The position numbers and the translations under genes were made by a program. DNA of 64,000 bases from NCBI RefSeq assembly GCF_019837165.1, contig NZ_JAGYHC010000001.1:2604001-2668000 (forward strand), in the 5' to 3' direction. The notes beneath the pieces are model-generated. The model ran no database searches. It was not told the origin of the DNA and worked only from the letters and a program-made list of their open reading frames with translations. The DNA comes from Virgibacillus sp. NKC19-3. GTDB lineage: Bacteria > Bacillota > Bacilli > Bacillales > Amphibacillaceae. Each line of letters starts with the position of its first letter. Position 1 is the stretch's first letter. Positions 48,288 to 57,062 of this stretch are shown here, one piece after another.

Positions 48288-49034
48288 ATGAAATTTGTTA
48301 TCTACTTCACTTTATTCCTGTTATTCATCATGCATCCAAACGCAGTGGGAGCTGAAAGTAATACAGAGCCTGTCCTTATCGAAACCTATGAAGCAGATGT
48401 CACAGGTGATGGCCAAAGCGAGATTATCGAATTAAAAGGAATTTTATTTTCCAGTGACACGAATTATTATCGAGAAGTATGGATTGATATCACAAGTGTA
48501 CATGACGAACAGTGGACAATTACGTATGAAGGTGGATATGATCCGGCCATTCAATTTATTGATTTAAATCATGATGAGGTGCAGGATATTTTTTACCAAA
48601 GTGCTACCGGCGGAAGTGGTGGGCTGTATAATTACCAGCTGCATACACTAAAAAATGAAAAGGTAAAAGAGATTCCATTACCTGAACAGCTACATCTTAG
48701 AGGAAAATTTATGGATGACTTTAAAATTGAGATCCAGCTCTCTCCAGATAGTGAACCATATATTGTAGATGTTCGTGATCGATCAGAAGAATATATACAA
48801 CTTGACATTTACGATGATGAAGGAAGGTTACTGGAGGCTACTTCGGTCATGATAGATCCAATCGCCTTTTTCGAGCCTGTTTTGCTAAGTAAAAGTAAAG
48901 GGTATGGCTTAAAAAGTTATCAACAAATCAGTGGTGCTTACCATGCGGATCAACTAGGAACGGTGGAGACGCTATGGTATTACGAAAATGATGAATGGAT
49001 TATTTTACAGACCGAATGGGTGCCATCAAAATAG
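48288..49034 (+). CDS. Secreted protein with a DxTGDG calcium-loop (FG-GAP-like) motif, function unknown
   Basis: The 248 residues start with a signal peptide (basic MKF, a hydrophobic core to about residue 18, then AVGAES as the likely cleavage site). The mature part has an early DVTGDGQSEI loop and a later DLNHDEVQDIF loop. Both are of the type seen in FG-GAP/VCBS repeat proteins that bind calcium. The rest is beta-rich and acidic. GAGGAG lies about 7 nt before the ATG. It is the sole gene between ytwF and the leuS terminator. No close family was recognised. Confidence 0.7.
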   Translation: MKFVIYFTLFLLFIMHPNAVGAESNTEPVLIETYEADVTGDGQSEIIELKGILFSSDTNYYREVWIDITSVHDEQWTITYEGGYDPAIQFIDLNHDEVQDIFYQSATGGSGGLYNYQLHTLKNEKVKEIPLPEQLHLRGKFMDDFKIEIQLSPDSEPYIVDVRDRSEEYIQLDIYDDEGRLLEATSVMIDPIAFFEPVLLSKSKGYGLKSYQQISGAYHADQLGTVETLWYYENDEWIILQTEWVPSK

Positions 49035-49038
49035 AATG

Positions 49039-49079
49039 AAAAAAGGATCTCCTCTTATTAAGTAAGAAGAAATCCTTTT
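49039..49079. terminator. Bidirectional terminator between the secreted-protein gene and leuS
   Basis: AAAAAAGGAT and ATCCTTTTC arms with TCTTATT/AAGTAAGA inside form an imperfect hairpin with T-rich flanks. It serves two convergent genes. Confidence 0.7.
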
Positions 49080-49084
49080 CCCAT

Positions 49085-51499
49085 TTAGTTTGCTACAATA
49101 TTTACCAGTTTTCCGGGAACAACAATTACTTTTCGGATTGTTGTTCCATCGGTTAGCTCTTGAATTTTTTCGTCTGCAAGTGCTTGCTTTTCCAGTTCAT
49201 CTTTGGTGATATCTTTGGCTACATTTATTTTGGATCGGACTTTACCCATAATTTGTACGGCGATTTCAACTTCATCTTCTACCAATTTCGATTCATCAAA
49301 GGTTGGCCAAGGCTCGTAGCTAATCGTTCCCGGATTTCCAAGACGAGACCACAATTCTTCGGAAATATGTGGTGCAACTGGAGACAGCATCTTAACAAAA
49401 CCTTCTATATAATTCTTTGGAAGTACGTCTACTTTATTTCCTTCATTTACGAAAATCATCATTTGTGAAATACCTGTATTGAAATGCAGATTTTCAAAGT
49501 CCTCTGTTACCTTTTTCACTGTTTCATTATACACTTTATCTAAAGATGGATTACTCCCCTCCACTACTTTATCAACAAGTGTACCATCGTCATTTATAAT
49601 CATGCGCCATACACGATCAAGAAAACGCCTTGCACCATCAAGTCCATTTGTTGACCAGGCAACTGCAGCATCAAGTGGCCCCATAAACATTTCATAGAGG
49701 CGCAGTGTATCTGCACCATGAGAAGCAATGATATCATCCGGATTCACAACATTTCCCTTGGATTTACTCATTTTTTCATTGCCTTCACCGAGTATCATGC
49801 CTTGATTATACAATTTCATAAATGGTTCTTTCGTTGGCACAACGCCAATATCATACAAGAATTTATGCCAAAAACGTGCATATAGTAAATGGAGTACAGC
49901 ATGTTCTGCACCGCCAATGTAGATATCAATTGGAAGCCATTCTTCCATTGCTTTCGGATCGGCCAGTTGCTCTGTATTATGCGGGTCAATAAATCTTAAG
50001 AAATACCAGCAGCTCCCGGCCCATTGTGGCATTGTACTTGTTTCCCGGCGTCCTTTCATCCCCGTGTTTGGATCTGTCACATTAACCCAGTCCTTATTAT
50101 TGGCAAGTGGAGATTCCCCTGTCCCAGATGGTTTTATCTCTGACATGACAGGTAGCTCTAGTGGAAGCTCCTCTTCTGGAATAGCTGAAGTTGTTCCATC
50201 CTCCCAATGAATAATTGGGATGGGCTCACCCCAATAACGTTGTCTGGCAAATAACCAATCACGCAACCGATACGTAACTTTCCTTTCCCCATGTTTATTT
50301 GCTTCGAGCCATTCAATCATTTTTACTATGGCATCATCGGTATACAACCCATTGATGAAACCAGAGTTAACATGCTCTCCATCATCAACATATGCTTCTT
50401 TGGAAATGTCTCCACCTGCAACAACTTCTAAAATCGGAAGCTCAAACTTCGTAGCGAATTCATAATCCCGTTCATCATGAGCTGGAACGGCCATAATTGC
50501 TCCAGATCCATAACTCATCAGTACATAATCAGCAATCCAAATCGGTATTTTTGATTTATTGACCGGGTTAATCGCATACGCCCCCGTAAATACGCCTGTT
50601 TTATCTTTGGCAAGATCTGTACGTTCCAGATCAGATTTGGTTTGGACTTGATCCAAATAGGCATCAACGGCTTCTTTCTGTTCCTGGCTCACTATTTTTT
50701 CTACAAATGGATGCTCTGGCGCTAATACGGCATAGCTTGCACCGAATAATGTATCTGGTCGTGTTGTAAATACTGTAAATTCCTCATGATATCCATCAAT
50801 GGTAAACGTCACTTCAGCTCCTTCTGAACGACCGATCCAGTTTCGCTGCATATCTTTAATGCTCTCCGGCCAATCGACTTCTTCCAGATCTTTCAGCAAA
50901 CGATCGGCATATGCAGTGATTTTTAACATCCACTGTTTCATCGGCTTACGAACAACCGGATGTCCGCCACGCTCACTTTTTCCATCAATCACTTCTTCAT
51001 TGGCAAGTACCGTGCCAAGCGCTGGACACCAATTAACCGCTACTTCGTCCATATAGGCTAACCCTTTTTCATATAATTTGGTGAAAATCCATTGTGTCCA
51101 CTTATAGTAATTTGGATCTGTTGTACTTATTTCGCGATCCCAATCATAGGAAAAACCAAGTTCTTGAATTTGTCGCTTAAATGTTGCTATGTTTTGCTCC
51201 GTGAATGCCGCGGGGCTGTTCCCAGTATCAATCGCATATTGCTCGGCAGGAAGCCCGAAAGCATCCCAACCCATGGGGTGCAACACCTCAAAACCTTGCA
51301 TACGCTTCATTCGGGAAAAAATATCTGTTGCCGTATACCCTTCCGGATGTCCCACATGCAGACCAGCTCCAGATGGGTATGGAAACATATCCAGTGCATA
51401 TACCTTCGTTTTTTTCGAATACGTATCTGTTTTAAATGTTTTATTTTCTTCCCAATACGCTTGCCATTTGTTTTCGATTTCTTGATGATTAAAACTCAT
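49085..51499 (-). CDS. leuS: Leucyl-tRNA synthetase
   Basis: A class Ia synthetase charging tRNA-Leu. The 804-residue protein has the HVGH form of HIGH in [16 protein letters not shown] (near residue 45). A CP1 editing domain (about 220-430, with TTRPDTLFG) and [11 protein letters not shown] near 580 follow, and it ends in an anticodon-binding and C-terminal domain. The start is the ATG at 51499 (MSFNHQEIE) because AAAGGAGG lies 8 nt upstream; an in-frame ATG 12 codons earlier runs over this site. A leucine T-box leader precedes it. Confidence 0.96.
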   Translation of the reverse strand: MSFNHQEIENKWQAYWEENKTFKTDTYSKKTKVYALDMFPYPSGAGLHVGHPEGYTATDIFSRMKRMQGFEVLHPMGWDAFGLPAEQYAIDTGNSPAAFTEQNIATFKRQIQELGFSYDWDREISTTDPNYYKWTQWIFTKLYEKGLAYMDEVAVNWCPALGTVLANEEVIDGKSERGGHPVVRKPMKQWMLKITAYADRLLKDLEEVDWPESIKDMQRNWIGRSEGAEVTFTIDGYHEEFTVFTTRPDTLFGASYAVLAPEHPFVEKIVSQEQKEAVDAYLDQVQTKSDLERTDLAKDKTGVFTGAYAINPVNKSKIPIWIADYVLMSYGSGAIMAVPAHDERDYEFATKFELPILEVVAGGDISKEAYVDDGEHVNSGFINGLYTDDAIVKMIEWLEANKHGERKVTYRLRDWLFARQRYWGEPIPIIHWEDGTTSAIPEEELPLELPVMSEIKPSGTGESPLANNKDWVNVTDPNTGMKGRRETSTMPQWAGSCWYFLRFIDPHNTEQLADPKAMEEWLPIDIYIGGAEHAVLHLLYARFWHKFLYDIGVVPTKEPFMKLYNQGMILGEGNEKMSKSKGNVVNPDDIIASHGADTLRLYEMFMGPLDAAVAWSTNGLDGARRFLDRVWRMIINDDGTLVDKVVEGSNPSLDKVYNETVKKVTEDFENLHFNTGISQMMIFVNEGNKVDVLPKNYIEGFVKMLSPVAPHISEELWSRLGNPGTISYEPWPTFDESKLVEDEVEIAVQIMGKVRSKINVAKDITKDELEKQALADEKIQELTDGTTIRKVIVVPGKLVNIVAN

Positions 51500-51529
51500 T
51501 CCAGCGTCCTCCTTTGTTATCATAAAAAA

Positions 51530-51755
51530 AACCACTCATCCCTAGAAAGGGACGAGAAGCTTATATCTCCCGCGGTACCACCCAAATTAACGCATATCTG
51601 CGATCACTTATATCCTTAACGTGGATTTACGGCAGGAACTACCTAATTCATCCCTGCAACATTAAAGGTGAGTTCATACATTTTTCAGGGGCAATTTCCA
51701 CCAACCATTGCCTCTCTATACCTGAAGTAACCTATTACTAATCCTTTGCAAAGTC
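51530..51755 (-). promoter_or_regulatory. T-box leader of leuS (Leu specifier)
   Basis: The minus strand has the T-box core GGGTGGTACCGCG (51571-51583). A terminator stem follows (CTCGTCCCT against AGGGATGAG, then a run of T). Upstream, GAA-CTC-ACC fits a leucine CUC specifier. Leucine starvation would favour read-through. Confidence 0.92.
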
Positions 51756-51867
51756 GTTACATTATTTATATAGAATAGTAATGAATGACGCGCGCTTTGT
51801 CAAGGCAATTCCTTTCTTTATCTGGTAAAATAAGCATATTCTCATTTGTAAGGAGCAGATCTCAAAC

Positions 51868-52428
51868 ATGCTAAAAGGAATACTAAACGTTGCACATGAT
51901 CTATTGGAAGCTTCCATCCAAAAAGGGGAAACCGTTATTGATGCCACTTGCGGAAATGGCAATGACACGTTGTTTTTAAGTCAAATCACTGGTAAAAGCG
52001 GTCACGTACTTGCTTTTGATATTCAAGATCAAGCCATAAAAAAGACAAAGCAGTTACTAAACGAAAATGACCGGAGCAATGTGACACTTATTCATGACAG
52101 CCATGCTAACATTTCGAATTATCTAGCTGCAGACGAACAAGTTGGTGGGGCTATATTTAATCTCGGTTATTTACCCAGAAGTGATAAATCTATTATCACA
52201 AAAGGAGAGTCCACAATAACTGCTCTCAACACGGGTTTACACCATCTTAAAAAAGACGGGCTTATCGTCATTGTAGTATACCATGGCCATGATGGAGGCA
52301 AACAGGAAAAAGACAGTTTATTAAAACATGTCGCCCACCTTAATCAAAAAGCATATACTGTTTTACAACACGGATTCATTAACCAACAAAATGATCCCCC
52401 TTTTATTTTGGCCATCCAGAAAAAATAG
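51868..52428 (+). CDS. mnmM: tRNA wobble-uridine methyltransferase MnmM (YtqB)
   Basis: A 186-residue SAM-dependent methyltransferase with motif I in VIDATCGNGNDT, an FDIQDQAI strand, and the family NLGYLP and VYHGHDGGK blocks. YtqB of B. subtilis has been identified as MnmM, which methylates the aminomethyl group at wobble uridine 34 of certain tRNAs. AAGGAG precedes the ATG by about 11 nt. It is divergent from leuS, with ytpB convergent, as in B. subtilis. The family is certain; the substrate follows from orthology. Confidence 0.88.
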   Translation: MLKGILNVAHDLLEASIQKGETVIDATCGNGNDTLFLSQITGKSGHVLAFDIQDQAIKKTKQLLNENDRSNVTLIHDSHANISNYLAADEQVGGAIFNLGYLPRSDKSIITKGESTITALNTGLHHLKKDGLIVIVVYHGHDGGKQEKDSLLKHVAHLNQKAYTVLQHGFINQQNDPPFILAIQKK

Positions 52429-52509
52429 AAAACGCTCAGATTCCTGCCCTATGATATGCTTCTTTTAACCTGTCAACATCAAAGAGAGCATATCACTATC
52501 CGGGCATAT

Positions 52510-53589
52510 TTATCGTTTATATTTATAGTACAGCCTTGTATTCCAATGGAAAAATCGAGCCTGATAGCCACTTGCTCTCAACAAGTCCCTAGTTATACTA
52601 ATTCCATTATCCAATTTTTTCACCTTTGGGTCGCCCAAATACAAGCCAACCAAACCTTGATAGATCATTTTATGAAATGAACGATTCGATAAGCCATCAA
52701 TATGTTTATCCGACTGTTCGATAAAATAATGCAGCCGTTTTCTCATCATTTCCTCATTCGAATAATAGCTACAAAAATTTAAATCTGCTTCCTCTATATC
52801 CTCCTGCTGATCAATATAATAATCCAGTAAAATATGTAGGCCCTGCATATATGGGAAATACCCAGTATAAATTTCCTGCGCTAGATTATCATTCATATTA
52901 TCTCCAAGTGCATACGAAACAAGGCAAAAAATTCCGAGTGTCGACCCTGCAGCAGCGGAGAATTCATACCAGCTTAACCCGGGGGCACAAGCTTTATACC
53001 AGTCATACCAGCTTGTTAGACGTGGAATTCGCTCTTCTACTTTGACATGTTTATGCACTTGTAGATCAGCATATAATCCCTCTAACTTCATCACGTAATC
53101 TTCTATGACAGAATAATGATCAAGCTTTCGCAACATTTTTTGACATGTCCGAACAAGATCAGCCAAGTATTCCCCATCTCGTTGCTCATTCCGCCGTTCA
53201 TAATAATTTTTAATCGGATCTCCTGGTGTCAAAGCATCATGCATAGCCTCATGTAATAACCGAAAATCTTCTGGATCCATCGATGTGCTCCGGTCACATA
53301 AGTTATCTAAGTAATCACTTATCGTTTGATAGGCCACAATAAAGCGGATGGCTTCTCTCTCATTATGATCCGCAAGCAATGCATACACAGCTCCTCCCTG
53401 ACAGTGGAACCTTTTCGCTTCTATACTTGCTAGTGCCTGCGTCCGAAGCTCCGCGTTTGGGATTTGAATCGCGCGATTTTTCCAATGGGACAATTCCTCA
53501 TCCACGGCTGGAAGAATTCTCCGATATACAGCGTTCATTAAAGACACTGCCGTTGTAGGTATACGCTTTGCCAAAGTCATTCTCTCCAT
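52510..53589 (-). CDS. ytpB: Tetraprenyl-beta-curcumene synthase family protein (YtpB)
   Basis: A 359-residue all-helical terpene synthase of the DUF2600 family. YtpB of B. subtilis cyclises tetraprenyl diphosphate to tetraprenyl-beta-curcumene, a precursor of sesquarterpenes found in spore or vegetative membranes. Visible here are the CQGGAVYALL block, the acidic ISDYLDNLCDR stretch and the YFPYMQGLHILLDYYIDQQED segment, which supply metal-binding acidic residues. The start is uncertain: ATG at 53589 or at 53580, neither with a clear ribosome-binding site. ytpA, its operon partner in B. subtilis, is missing; ytoA follows divergently. Confidence 0.88.
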   Translation of the reverse strand: MERMTLAKRIPTTAVSLMNAVYRRILPAVDEELSHWKNRAIQIPNAELRTQALASIEAKRFHCQGGAVYALLADHNEREAIRFIVAYQTISDYLDNLCDRSTSMDPEDFRLLHEAMHDALTPGDPIKNYYERRNEQRDGEYLADLVRTCQKMLRKLDHYSVIEDYVMKLEGLYADLQVHKHVKVEERIPRLTSWYDWYKACAPGLSWYEFSAAAGSTLGIFCLVSYALGDNMNDNLAQEIYTGYFPYMQGLHILLDYYIDQQEDIEEADLNFCSYYSNEEMMRKRLHYFIEQSDKHIDGLSNRSFHKMIYQGLVGLYLGDPKVKKLDNGISITRDLLRASGYQARFFHWNTRLYYKYKR

Positions 53590-53645
53590 TCATGGAACTT
53601 TTTGTTATACTATATATATCACCATACTACCCTAGGAGGATTCAA

Positions 53646-54161
53646 ATGATAAGCCATTATAAACATATAACCCCTTCCATTCATGAAACAGCATTTATCG
53701 CAAAAGATGCGATGATAAATGGCGATGTAACCATTGACGAAGCGTCTAGTATATGGTTTAAAACTGTTATTCGCGGAGATGTTGCACCAACACGAATAGG
53801 AAAAAGAGTTAGTGTTCAGGATCTATCCATGCTTCATCAAAGTCCAAATAGTCCCTTAATTATTGAAGATGATGTAACCATTGGCCATCAGGTTACTTTA
53901 CATTCCGCAACCATCCGTAAAAACGCATTAGTCGGTATGGGGTCAATTATTTTGGACGGGGCTGAGGTGGAGGAACATGCATTTATTGGTGCAGGAAGTC
54001 TGGTTCCTCCAGGGAAAAAGATCCCTGCATACACATTAGCGATGGGTAGACCCGCAAAAGTTGTACGTGATTTATCGGAAGAGGATTATACTGAAATGGA
54101 GCGGATAAGAAAATCATATGTAGAAAAAGGACAGTATTATAGGAATTATACGGATTTATAG
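53646..54161 (+). CDS. ytoA: Gamma carbonic anhydrase-like hexapeptide protein YtoA
   Basis: A 171-residue left-handed beta-helix protein made of hexapeptide repeats (VTIDEASSIWFKTVIRGD, then VGMGSIILDGA and IGAGSLVPPG). It ends in a helix. The trimer-forming gamma carbonic anhydrase family includes YtoA/YrdA-type members that may be inactive; the histidines in LHQS, GHQVTLH and EEHAFIG sit at the usual metal positions. The start is the ATG at 53646, with AGGAGG 7 nt upstream; longer upstream frames overlap ytpB and lack this. An extended -10 (TGTTATACT) lies about 35 nt before it. Confidence 0.92.
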   Translation: MISHYKHITPSIHETAFIAKDAMINGDVTIDEASSIWFKTVIRGDVAPTRIGKRVSVQDLSMLHQSPNSPLIIEDDVTIGHQVTLHSATIRKNALVGMGSIILDGAEVEEHAFIGAGSLVPPGKKIPAYTLAMGRPAKVVRDLSEEDYTEMERIRKSYVEKGQYYRNYTDL

Positions 54162-54180
54162 GGCGTTGGCTTAGTGCGGG

Positions 54181-54345
54181 TTGTCTTCCAGTTTGGAGTG
54201 AGTCTCTCCCGTTTCGGAGTGCCTCACTCCCGATTTAGCGGGGGATGTCCCGGTTTGAAGAGGTCCCCTCCCGTTTCGGAGTCCTCCCCTCCCGATTTGA
54301 AACGGCCGTCTCCCGTTTTGAAATGCTTCTCTCCCGGTCGTGGAG
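54181..54345. repeat. Degenerate 21-nt tandem repeat, about eight units
   Basis: Units anchored on CTCCCGTTT or CTCCCGATTT recur with CCCG at 54208, 54229, 54249, 54270, 54291, 54312 and 54333, with a weaker unit before. Spacing is 21 nt, with 20 nt in one or two places. The three-codon-multiple period produces repetitive peptides (SRFE..PSRFG) in some frames. These lack ribosome-binding sites and are not called as genes. It lies between ytoA and the convergent DnaA-domain gene. Confidence 0.85.
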
Positions 54346-54407
54346 TTCGCTACCTAAATTTCCGGATTCAGCATTTATGATCGACACATTTTCATTTATC
54401 GTCATTC

Positions 54408-54818
54408 TTAATTTGAATTGCGTTCTAACATATTCATAATTTTATCTAATTTTGTTTTTATATTTTCTATTTCTTTTTCCAAGCGATCTAAACGAACAGA
54501 TTCACTATACTCGGATCGGTTTCGATTATATAGGCTGGTTGTTCTATTACCTGCATGAAATGACCTCACAGGCTTTTCTTCAACGATTAATTTTACTTCG
54601 GGCAGTTCATTTGTTGTTTCATAGATGGCATCCTTGATGAGAGATTGATAGTTCGACGCTACCCATTCCTTAGCAAATTCATTTGACAAAATTATATTCC
54701 AGCCATCTTTTTCAATCTTTAACCTACTAGTTTTAATCCAAGTATCAAAAGATGGCAGGCTAATTTGCTCCCTAATATAATCCAGTACCTCATTCCAAAT
54801 ATAAATTTCATTTTTCAT
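54408..54818 (-). CDS. Stand-alone DnaA N-terminal-domain-like protein with coiled-coil tail
   Basis: The 136 residues begin with about 83 that align throughout with domain I of DnaA: IYIWNEVLDYI, SLPSFDTWIKTSR, IILSNEFAKEWV, SLIKDAIYE. The landmark Trp, Pro-Ser-Phe and NEFA..W positions are all kept. Instead of the AAA+ and DNA-binding domains, a short basic linker leads to a heptad-like helix (about 108-133, LDRLEKEIENIKTKLDKIM). AGGGAG lies 8 nt before the ATG. DnaA domain I binds DnaD, SirA and the helicase and self-associates, so this could modulate initiation. That role is inference; no function is assigned. It lies beside a wrecked Rpn gene. Confidence 0.8.
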   Translation of the reverse strand: MKNEIYIWNEVLDYIREQISLPSFDTWIKTSRLKIEKDGWNIILSNEFAKEWVASNYQSLIKDAIYETTNELPEVKLIVEEKPVRSFHAGNRTTSLYNRNRSEYSESVRLDRLEKEIENIKTKLDKIMNMLERNSN

Positions 54819-54861
54819 TTCATAATCTCCCTTGTACTTGGCTGTTTTTATACACTTTATT

Positions 54862-55182
54862 ACTATAATGCTAGACTTTCCTTTTTACCGCTTTCTTTCC
54901 CCCTCTCAATTCCCTTCTGCTCATAGGAAATTAGGATCTACATAATTTTATCCGCTTCGGCCATTTATTTGATTTCATCCATCAATGCGGTCTCCTCCTC
55001 TTCATTCAGTTTTAAATATATTTCAAGAAAACATTGATAAGCCGTTGTTTCGCGGGATCTAGTTCCATTGTCACTAACATCCTCAAGAATTCTATTTTCA
55101 CCTGTAGTATCCATTCCTTGAATAGTTGGTCATGTCGGATATAATCTGTAGGCTTTCCTTGACCAGAAGCTAGGGGTATATT
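54862..55182 (-). pseudogene. Rpn-family recombination-promoting nuclease/transposase remnant
   Basis: Minus-strand pieces read PTDYIRHDQLFKE, then directly KIEFLRMLVTMELDPAKQRL. After a frameshift comes FLEIYLKLNEEEETALMDEI, a stop, MAEADKIM, another stop and YEQKGIERGKESGKKE. These are the start and the C-terminal helical third of an Rpn/PD-(D/E)XK putative transposase, with the central nuclease part deleted. GGGAGGTG precedes an ATA where a start codon would stand. Clearly dead. Confidence 0.75.
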
Positions 55183-55310
55183 AGCACCTCCCTCATAGTT
55201 TTATATGGGGTTTTCCGAGGTGTATTTCTGACTGTAGTATACTAAAAAGTAAGATAATTAAAAATCGCTTATATTATGGTATCTAGATTCCTCGTTCCTT
55301 ACCTAAAAGT

Positions 55311-55343
55311 TATACCATACGGCCCCAACAGCCGTATGGTATT
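55311..55343 (-). terminator. metK terminator
   Basis: ATACCATACGG pairs with CCGTATGGTAT over a 9-nt loop, 4 nt beyond the metK stop. Confidence 0.82.
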
Positions 55344-55346
55344 ATT

Positions 55347-56558
55347 CTAAACGTTGTTATATTTTTCCGCCAATGCCTTTAATTCCGCAATCTTATCTGT
55401 TTTTTCCCAAGGAAAATATATATCTGTTCTGCCAAAATGGCCATAGGCAGCTGTACTTCTGAAAATTGGCTTTTGCAAGTCAAGCATACGAATAATCCCG
55501 GCAGGTCGTAAGTCAAATATCTCCCGAATAGCTGCCACGAAGTTTTCTTCGCTGACAAGGCCGGTACCAAATGTATTGACCGCAATAGAAACGGGCTCCG
55601 CAACACCTATAGCATAGGCGAGCTGTACCTCACACGTTTTAGCCAAGTCAGCCGCAACAATATTTTTGGCCACATAACGAGCTGCATATGCTGCCGAACG
55701 ATCTACTTTCGTTGCATCTTTCCCACTGAATGCTCCTCCTCCATGACGGGCGTATCCACCGTATGTGTCTACCATAATTTTACGACCTGTTAATCCTGCG
55801 TCCCCTTGAGGCCCTCCAATCACAAAGCGCCCTGTTGGATTGATGAAATAATTCGTGGTTTCATCCAATAAATGCCCAGGAACAACCGGGCGAATTACAT
55901 GTTCAATGATATCTTTTTCAATTTGATCTCCTGTAATGTCTTGGTGATGTTGTGTTGAAATAACAATCGTATCCACCTTAATTGGGTTATCTTTTTCATC
56001 GTATTCAACGGTTACTTGTGTTTTTCCGTCCGGGCGCAGATAGGCAAGAACTTCTTCTTTTCTCATGTCTGACAGGCGTTTAGCTAACTTATGTGCAAGA
56101 GAAATTGGTAATGGCATTAGCTCCTCGGTCTCATCACATGCATAACCAAACATTAGCCCTTGGTCTCCTGCACCAATGGAAGCTATCTCTTCTTCACTTA
56201 TTTTCCCCTGGCGTGCCTCTAGTGCAGTATCAACGCCACCTGCAATATCTGGTGATTGTTCATCGATTGCGGTTAATACCGCACAAGTTTCAGCATCAAA
56301 TCCATACTTTGCTCTCGTATACCCTATATCTTTAATCGTTTGACGAACAATAGCCGGAATATCTGCATACGTACTGGTTGTGATTTCTCCTGATACTAAC
56401 ACAAGTCCTGTCGTCACTGTTGTCTCACAAGCAACACGTGCATGTGGATCATTTTTTAATATTTCATCCAGAATCGCATCTGACACTTGATCAGAGATCT
56501 TATCCGGATGCCCTTCTGTTACAGATTCAGATGTAAATAAACGACGATTTGCAGCCAT
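55347..56558 (-). CDS. metK: S-adenosylmethionine synthetase
   Basis: Makes SAM from methionine and ATP in the cytoplasm. The 403-residue protein has the opening [20 protein letters not shown] with the methionine/ATP-binding His, the [12 protein letters not shown] loop, [14 protein letters not shown] and the P-loop-like [16 protein letters not shown] block. GGGAGG lies some 10 nt before the ATG. It is preceded by a SAM-I riboswitch and a sigma-A promoter, giving feedback by SAM. It is divergent from pckA, the same pair as in B. subtilis. Confidence 0.97.
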   Translation of the reverse strand: MAANRRLFTSESVTEGHPDKISDQVSDAILDEILKNDPHARVACETTVTTGLVLVSGEITTSTYADIPAIVRQTIKDIGYTRAKYGFDAETCAVLTAIDEQSPDIAGGVDTALEARQGKISEEEIASIGAGDQGLMFGYACDETEELMPLPISLAHKLAKRLSDMRKEEVLAYLRPDGKTQVTVEYDEKDNPIKVDTIVISTQHHQDITGDQIEKDIIEHVIRPVVPGHLLDETTNYFINPTGRFVIGGPQGDAGLTGRKIMVDTYGGYARHGGGAFSGKDATKVDRSAAYAARYVAKNIVAADLAKTCEVQLAYAIGVAEPVSIAVNTFGTGLVSEENFVAAIREIFDLRPAGIIRMLDLQKPIFRSTAAYGHFGRTDIYFPWEKTDKIAELKALAEKYNNV

Positions 56559-56721
56559 ACGGCTAAATCCTCCCTTTAATGATGTTACGGAACTCTGTTT
56601 ATCATTCTATGCATATTATTATTCAAAGTACCAAACGAACAAAGGCGCAGGGCGCCCGCGCATCACGAGTGGCTCAATGTTGCCACGCAAAGTGGCGGTT
56701 TTACCTTCTTATCTTATAAAA

Positions 56722-56873
56722 AAGCCCTTCCTACAATCATGAGGAAAGGGTATGTATCCTTTCGCTCTTATTGTTCAAGGAGTGTCCTTGCATCAGGTGA
56801 GCACCTTTTCACCGCAGTGATGGTTGCTGGGTTTCATCGGGGCTGTCCCTCCACCAACTCTGAATAAGAGAGT
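56722..56873 (-). promoter_or_regulatory. SAM-I riboswitch (S-box) of metK
   Basis: On the minus strand the aptamer reads CTCTTATTCAGAG, GGTGGAGGGAC, CCGATGAAACCCAGCAACC, then a second arm ending AATAAGAG that closes P1. A terminator hairpin follows (CCCTTTCCTC paired with AGGAAGGG, then CTTTTTT, about 56722-56752). High SAM would stabilise the terminator and stop metK transcription. Confidence 0.95.
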
Positions 56874-56888
56874 ATCCGTTCGCAATTT

Positions 56889-56917
56889 AGCTTATCGAAA
56901 GAGATCTTTTCTGTCAA
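56889..56917 (-). promoter_or_regulatory. metK promoter
   Basis: On the minus strand TTGACA (56912-56917), 17 nt, TAAGCT (56889-56894), just upstream of the S-box. Confidence 0.65.
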
Positions 56918-56972
56918 CTAGATAGTCTCAAGGAGGAGAAGTAAAATTTTCGAAAAAAACTCTTGAATAGTA

Positions 56973-57034
56973 TGGACTAATTTAATAAATGTGTTATACT
57001 ATTTGTGAATTGATGCATATGATAATGTTATATT
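56973..57034 (+). promoter_or_regulatory. pckA promoter with two CcpN-like operators
   Basis: TGGACT (56973-56978), 16 nt, TATACT (56995-57000) with an extended TGT. TGTGTTATACT (56990-57000) matches the CcpN operator TRTGHYATAYW fully and overlaps the -10. AATGTTATATT (57024-57034) matches with one change. In B. subtilis CcpN represses pckA and gapB under glycolytic conditions through paired sites of this kind. The site assignment is inference; the regulator gene is not in the window. Confidence 0.5.
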
Positions 57035-57062
57035 AAAAAACATCGGAAGGCGGGTATTTCAT

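Noticed and set aside
54174-54439. Two overlapping plus-strand frames with SRFE/PSRFG-type peptide repeats
   Set aside because: The repetition comes from the 21-nt DNA repeat; there are no translation signals.
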